Assembly (NCBI RefSeq): GCF_034932105.1
Contig: NZ_JAYGIG010000118.1
Coordinates: forward strand, 27,220 to 91,219
DNA length: 64,000 bases
Direction: 5' to 3'
From: Leptothoe sp034932105
GTDB taxonomy: Bacteria > Cyanobacteriota > Cyanobacteriia > Phormidesmidales > Phormidesmidaceae
Shown here piece by piece: positions 60,487 through 64,000 of the stretch. The stretch's first letter is position 1. Each line of letters starts with the position of its first letter. A program made the position numbers and the translations under genes. The notes under the pieces are model-generated. The model made no database searches. It worked only from the letters and a program-made list of their open reading frames with translations, and was not told where the DNA came from.

Positions 60487-62178
60487 ATGGCACAAGCTGA
60501 GGCTATCAAAAAAACTGACCCCTCACCGTCTTCCCAACCAACCTTGGGTAATGAGCGGAAGTGGACCCACTTCTTTACCTTTAGTACGGACCACAAGGTG
60601 ATTGGGATCCAGTACATGGTCACCGGTTTTATGTTCTACCTGATTGGTGGGGCACTGGCGACGGCGATGCGGACGGAACTGGCCACCCCCGCCCCCGACT
60701 TTATGACTCCTGAAACCTATAACGGTGTGCTCACACTTCACGGCACCATTATGTTGTTTTTGTGGATTGTGCCAGCGGGGGCCGGTTTGGCGAACTATTT
60801 GATCCCGCTGATGATTGGGGCGAAGGATATGGCCTTTCCTCGGTTAAATGCGATCGCATTTTGGCTGATCCCCCCCTCCGGCCTGATGCTGGTGGCCAGC
60901 TTCTTTTTTGAGCCCCCCCAAGCCGGTTGGACCTCCTATCCTCCCCTGAGCATCTCCACTGGAATGTTGGGCCAAGGTATCTGGATTCTGAGCATCCTGG
61001 TGGGTGGAACCGCATCCATTTTGGGTGCCCTCAACTTTATAGTCACCATCATGAAAATGCGGGTGCCCAGCATGCCCCTGCTCAAAATGCCCCTATTTTG
61101 CTGGGCCATGATTGCCACCTCCCTGCTGATTTTGATCAGCACGCCTGTTTTGGCGGGGGCCCTGATCCTTCTGATGTTTGACCTGGTAGCCGGTACCGCC
61201 TTCTTTAACCCCACGGGCGGTGGGGATCCCGTGGTCTACCAACATATGTTTTGGTTCTACTCCCACCCGGCGGTCTACATATTTGTACTGCCACTGTTTG
61301 GGGCCATTTCCGACGTGTTGCCGGTCCATGCCCGTAAGCCTATCTTTGGCTATCGCGCCATTGCCTACTCCAGTTTGGTGATTAGCTTCCTGGGGCTGAT
61401 CGTCTGGGCCCACCATATGTTCACCAGTGGCACCCCCCCCTGGTTGCGCATGTTCTTCATGATTACCACCATGGCCATTGCCGTACCCACCGGCATTAAG
61501 GTATTCGGTTGGACTGCCACCCTATGGCGCGGCAAAATTGCCTACACCAGCGCCATGTTGTTTGGCATTGGCTTTATCGCCATCTTTGTCATCGGCGGCA
61601 TCAGCGGTGTGATGCTAGCGGCGGTGCCCTTTGACATTCACGTGCACGATACCTACTTTGTGGTGGCCCACTTTCACTATGTTCTGTTTGGCGCCTCCAT
61701 CTTTGGTATTTACATGGCCCTTTACCACTGGTTTCCCAAAATGACCGGGCGCATGCTCAACGAATTTTGGGGCCGGGTCCACTTTGTTTTGACCTTTGTA
61801 GGCATGAACCTCACCTTTATGCCTATGCACCAGTTGGGTCTGCAGGGTATGAACCGCCGGGTAGCCCTGTACGATCCTCAGTTTACGGACCTAAATGTGG
61901 TAGCCACCATTGGTGCCTATTTGATGGCAGTGTCCACCATTCCCTTTATCATCAATGCGATCTGGAGCTGGCACTGGGGCGAAAAAGCACCCACCAACCC
62001 ATGGCGTGCCCTCACCCTGGAATGGCAAACCCTATCACCCCCGGCCCATGAGAACTTTGAAGGGGTGCCGGTGTTGAAGACGGGTCCCTATGACTATGGG
62101 TTGGGCTACATCCCGGTCAAGGATGATCCTGCAATTTACGAAGAAGCCATTGCAGCCGCAGCTGCCCATAGCCACTAG
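60487..62178 (+). CDS. ctaD: Cytochrome c oxidase subunit I
   Basis: 563 aa from ATG 60487 (GTG 60436 extends the frame by 17 residues). Twelve spans. Haem- and CuB-site segments are present: LHGTIMLFLWIVPAGAG (low-spin haem His), the HMFWFYSHPAVYIFVLP block (CuB His and cross-linked Tyr), WAHHMFTSG (CuB His pair), and HDTYFVVAHFHYVL (haem a3 and a His). It is the catalytic core of an aa3-type oxidase, supported by ctaA and ctaB next door. It follows ctaC by 93 bases of pyrimidine-rich sequence without a clear ribosome site. Confidence 0.97.
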   Translation: MAQAEAIKKTDPSPSSQPTLGNERKWTHFFTFSTDHKVIGIQYMVTGFMFYLIGGALATAMRTELATPAPDFMTPETYNGVLTLHGTIMLFLWIVPAGAGLANYLIPLMIGAKDMAFPRLNAIAFWLIPPSGLMLVASFFFEPPQAGWTSYPPLSISTGMLGQGIWILSILVGGTASILGALNFIVTIMKMRVPSMPLLKMPLFCWAMIATSLLILISTPVLAGALILLMFDLVAGTAFFNPTGGGDPVVYQHMFWFYSHPAVYIFVLPLFGAISDVLPVHARKPIFGYRAIAYSSLVISFLGLIVWAHHMFTSGTPPWLRMFFMITTMAIAVPTGIKVFGWTATLWRGKIAYTSAMLFGIGFIAIFVIGGISGVMLAAVPFDIHVHDTYFVVAHFHYVLFGASIFGIYMALYHWFPKMTGRMLNEFWGRVHFVLTFVGMNLTFMPMHQLGLQGMNRRVALYDPQFTDLNVVATIGAYLMAVSTIPFIINAIWSWHWGEKAPTNPWRALTLEWQTLSPPAHENFEGVPVLKTGPYDYGLGYIPVKDDPAIYEEAIAAAAAHSH

Positions 62179-62190
62179 TCGATCACCCTT

Positions 62191-62226
62191 CCCCTCCCAG
62201 GAGAGGCCCTCCCCTCCTGGGAGGGG
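62191..62226. repeat. REP-like hairpin between ctaD and ctaE
   Basis: CCCCTCCCAGGAGAGG (62191-62206) and CCCCTCCTGGGAGGGG (62211-62226) are inverted copies with one mismatch, forming a hairpin. The same word occurs in the nitD-nitE gap. It may pause or end some transcripts before ctaE. Confidence 0.65.
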
Positions 62227-62298
62227 ATTAACTTAGAAAGACCACAGTGAGATAATTTTTTCTGTTTCCCTTTCCCCTTCTCCCTTAACCTTTTCCCC

Positions 62299-62913
62299 AT
62301 GCAAAGCTCCGCCCTGAACGAATCCGAAACCATTGCCGTTTCCCATGAGGAACATGGCCATGAGGAACATCCCGATCTGCGCATGCTAGGCGTGCTCGTC
62401 TTCCTCTGCGCCGAGAGTATGATCTTTCTCGGTCTATTCATTGCCTATCTCAGTTTTCGGCTGATGGCCCCAGCATGGCCACCGGAAGGGACAGAAGGTT
62501 TGGAACTGCTGCTGCCGGGGATCAACACCATCATCCTGATTTCCAGTAGCTTTGTGGTTCACAATGCGGACACAGCCATTAAGCAAAATGATGTTGGCAA
62601 AATGCGCATGTGGTTTGCCATCACGATTGCCATGGGGGCGATCTTTCTTGGAGGGCAACTCTATGAGTACACCCACCTGCCCTTTGGCCTTACCACCAAC
62701 ATTTTTTCCAGTACGTTCTATGTGCTGACTGGTTTCCACGGTCTGCATGTACTGTTTGGATTGCTGCTAATGCTGGCGGTGCTATTTCGCTCCCGCAAGG
62801 CCACCCACTATTCCGAAGTCAATCACTTCGGAATTGAGGCCACTGAACTGTACTGGCACTTTGTCGATGTGATTTGGATTATCCTGTTTGCCTTGCTATA
62901 TCTGTGGCGGTAG
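62299..62913 (+). CDS. ctaE: Cytochrome c oxidase subunit III
   Basis: 204 aa membrane protein, five spans, the short form usual in cyanobacteria and other bacteria. LRMLGVLVFLCAESMIFLGLFIAYLSFRL (about 27-56) and YVLTGFHGLHVLFGLLLMLAVLFR (about 145-168) hold the conserved Glu and His of the family, and YWHFVDVIWIILFALLYLWR is the typical end. Third gene of ctaCDE, 120 bases after ctaD, and followed by a strong terminator. Confidence 0.95.
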   Translation: MQSSALNESETIAVSHEEHGHEEHPDLRMLGVLVFLCAESMIFLGLFIAYLSFRLMAPAWPPEGTEGLELLLPGINTIILISSSFVVHNADTAIKQNDVGKMRMWFAITIAMGAIFLGGQLYEYTHLPFGLTTNIFSSTFYVLTGFHGLHVLFGLLLMLAVLFRSRKATHYSEVNHFGIEATELYWHFVDVIWIILFALLYLWR

Positions 62914-63337
62914 GGACCGGTAGCGAAAGGGACCGACAAATCTTCCTGGAAGTCGCCTTTGGTCATCACTCCAATGGGTGCTTCGTGGGCCTGCTACGGA
63001 AGTAAAACTGTCTTTAGCTAATGTGCCCAGAGGACTGTAGGCTCAATTACTGACGAGCCTACAGTCCTCTGGGCCTGTAGATATATTTATTTTTTAGATC
63101 TATGACGAGATCAGGTGTAGTTAAAAAATAGGATTAAAAATAGTCTTCTGAAAAATATTTTTTAATAGGTTGCCTACATACTAAAGGTTCGCTGCTCAGT
63201 ACATTTAGTGTTTTGCACTAGAGAAAAAATACCGATGTGGTGCTCGTGGTTTTGAACATACTACCCATAGTAGATGTCAGAATTTAGAACTTCTATATGT
63301 GGAAAATGAGCGAACCGTCCAATATAGGCTGGGAAGC
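62914..63337. other. Region after the oxidase operon
   Basis: About 420 bases. Contains the ctaE terminator (listed separately); otherwise AT-rich with no gene recognised. Confidence 0.4.
63025..63074 (+). terminator. Terminator of ctaCDE
   Basis: A perfect 20-bp stem (63025-63044 with 63055-63074, beginning GCCCAGAGGACTG) and a 10-base loop, 111 bases after the ctaE stop, followed by a T-rich stretch (63085-63096). An unusually long perfect stem for a terminator; it could also be a dispersed repeat. Confidence 0.8.
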
Positions 63338-63658
63338 TTAGATGTTTTTAAATCTCTTAAAATATTTCGTAAAAGAATCTGGGGAGTCAATTTTCCAAAG
63401 GTACTCTAGCTTTCTTCGAAAAAGCTGTAGCTGAAATCTATTCTGACTCAGAAAGTTATAGAACTCAGTCGGTCGGTTAGTGGAACCACAATATCCCAGA
63501 CACAATGGCTCCGATGCTTCAGATAGTTTCCCCTGGGAGTGAGTCTCATCGCTGACGACATGGAGCATTTCTCGCTCAATGTGTCTGAGGTCAGTGGAGG
63601 AAAACATCATTGGATAATTAGTGACTAGGGTAAATTTAGGATTAAATATAGGTTTCAT
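63338..63658 (-). CDS. Hypothetical protein
   Basis: 106 aa. Not recognised. ATG 63658 has AGGAAG seven bases upstream on the minus strand, which supports translation. There is no membrane span. The C-terminus is basic (FTKYFKRFKNI), and there are two Cys close together (LCLGYC). The sequence RHIEREMLHVV may be a helix. It lies alone between the oxidase terminator and an IS66 end, in AT-rich sequence, so it may be recently acquired or spurious. Confidence 0.42.
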   Translation of the reverse strand: MKPIFNPKFTLVTNYPMMFSSTDLRHIEREMLHVVSDETHSQGKLSEASEPLCLGYCGSTNRPTEFYNFLSQNRFQLQLFRRKLEYLWKIDSPDSFTKYFKRFKNI

Positions 63659-63833
63659 GGTTGCTTCCTGGCTATAGGCTTAACAGCCCTAGTGTTGCAG
63701 TCATCCTAGACGGAAGTAATCCGGAAAAGTTCATATTTGTTCAGATGATAGGATCGGTTTATTTAGAATTTAAGTACTTGCTTATTTAGATGTATTTCTG
63801 TGGATAAGTCACCATAATTCCCTATCTTTTGCC

Positions 63834-64000
63834 GTAAGCGTCACAGGGGATGCCCAGGCATAAGCGAGAGTGGGGACTGAGCAGATCTAGTGTTAGCCTC
63901 GACCAAAGGTAATAGGGACGGCGCAGGTAAGCCTGCCCGCGCAGCCCGAACCGCTTCGGTCAAGAACTCTAAAACCGGACGTCCCTGGGCCTTTAAGGAA
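63834..64000 (-). mobile_element. IS66-family insertion sequence, partial (continues beyond window)
   Basis: The terminal inverted repeat starts at 63834 with GTAAGCGTCACAGGGG, the GTAAGCG opening of IS66 elements. The minus-strand frame running out of it is the transposase C-terminus. The outer flank is CTTTTGCC (63826-63833), the expected 8-bp duplication whose partner is beyond the window. Confidence 0.72.
63841..63999 (-). CDS. IS66-family transposase, C-terminal fragment (partial)
   Basis: 52 codons plus TGA at 63841, open to the window edge. The segment QGRPVLEFLTEAVRAARAGL and PAPSLLP is the typical end of IS66 (TnpC, DDE-type) transposases, which read roughly QGRxVLEYLTExxxAxxxGxxAPSLLP. 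The last 20 residues are non-conserved and run into the terminal repeat. Confidence 0.72.
   Translation of the reverse strand, partial: SLKAQGRPVLEFLTEAVRAARAGLPAPSLLPLVEANTRSAQSPLSLMPGHPL

Larger units (their letters stand above)
4955..60857. repeat. HIP1 octamer GCGATCGC, 21 copies
   Basis: Found at 4955, 8764, 11402, 17765, 19935, 23042, 24935, 26429, 27117, 28890, 40259, 40911, 42194, 42822, 44166, 44649, 48116, 52853, 54934, 56716 and 60850. About one would be expected by chance in 64 kb. HIP1 is a known cyanobacterial palindrome. All copies lie within or at the ends of genes; none is found in pglX or in the NRPS-PKS between 4963 and 8763. Confidence 0.9.

Noticed and set aside
1..64000. 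tRNA, rRNA and CRISPR arrays
   Set aside because: No cloverleaf with a T-loop GGTTCRA word, no rRNA-like stretch and no regularly spaced repeat-spacer pattern was seen. Small RNAs cannot be excluded by eye.

Overview
The window is chromosomal DNA from a cyanobacterium. The evidence is a complete aa3-type ctaCDE oxidase cluster with divergent ctaBA, a ClpC chaperone of cyanobacterial length, a CrtD-type carotenoid desaturase, a group 2 sigma factor, an NtcA-type promoter box, and 21 copies of the HIP1 octamer GCGATCGC. Base composition is about half GC by eye. The genus cannot be fixed from the sequence alone.

Layout. 1-10400: a large single-module NRPS-PKS gene on the minus strand, followed by a gene-poor 1.5 kb strip holding two IS66-like MITEs with target duplications and remnants of a second repeat family. 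10400-25900: a glycosyltransferase-like gene, a PAS-PAS-GAF-GGDEF-EAL c-di-GMP enzyme, rlmA, a relic of a metal ABC permease, crtD, clpC, a secreted protein, an ABC-class ATPase, an adenylate kinase-thioredoxin fusion and gntK. 25900-41530: a minus-strand BREX type 2 (Pgl) phage-defence locus, pglW-(uma2 relic)-pglX-mntA-hepT-pglY-pglZ, with a HepT/MntA toxin-antitoxin pair inside it. 41800-49420: an ABC-2 permease, a DUF3565 protein, a degenerate D12-class DNA methylase, a peroxiredoxin-like protein, an aldo/keto reductase, the sigma factor, and an ABC transporter pair without a binding protein. 49480-56310: a broken WD40 gene, then the Nit1C nitrilase cluster. In it a flavoprotein (nitH) diverges from nitB, nitrilase nitC, radical-SAM nitD, GNAT nitE and AIR-synthase-like nitF, behind a perfect NtcA box. 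56580-62920: haem O/A synthesis (ctaB, ctaA) and cytochrome oxidase (ctaCDE). The right edge enters an IS66-family insertion sequence whose terminal repeat and transposase C-terminus are visible.

How the genes work together. BREX and HepT/MntA form a defence island, with a dead Uma2 nuclease and a degenerate methylase as debris in and beside it. The Nit1C cluster is a nitrogen-starvation module. CtaB and CtaA make the haem for CtaD. The most unusual signal is not a gene: local GC skew reverses around HIP1 octamers (G-rich 5' side, C-rich 3' side), in genes of either orientation. Hand counts over all 21 sites gave G390/C264 in the 60 bases before and G242/C404 in the 60 bases after.
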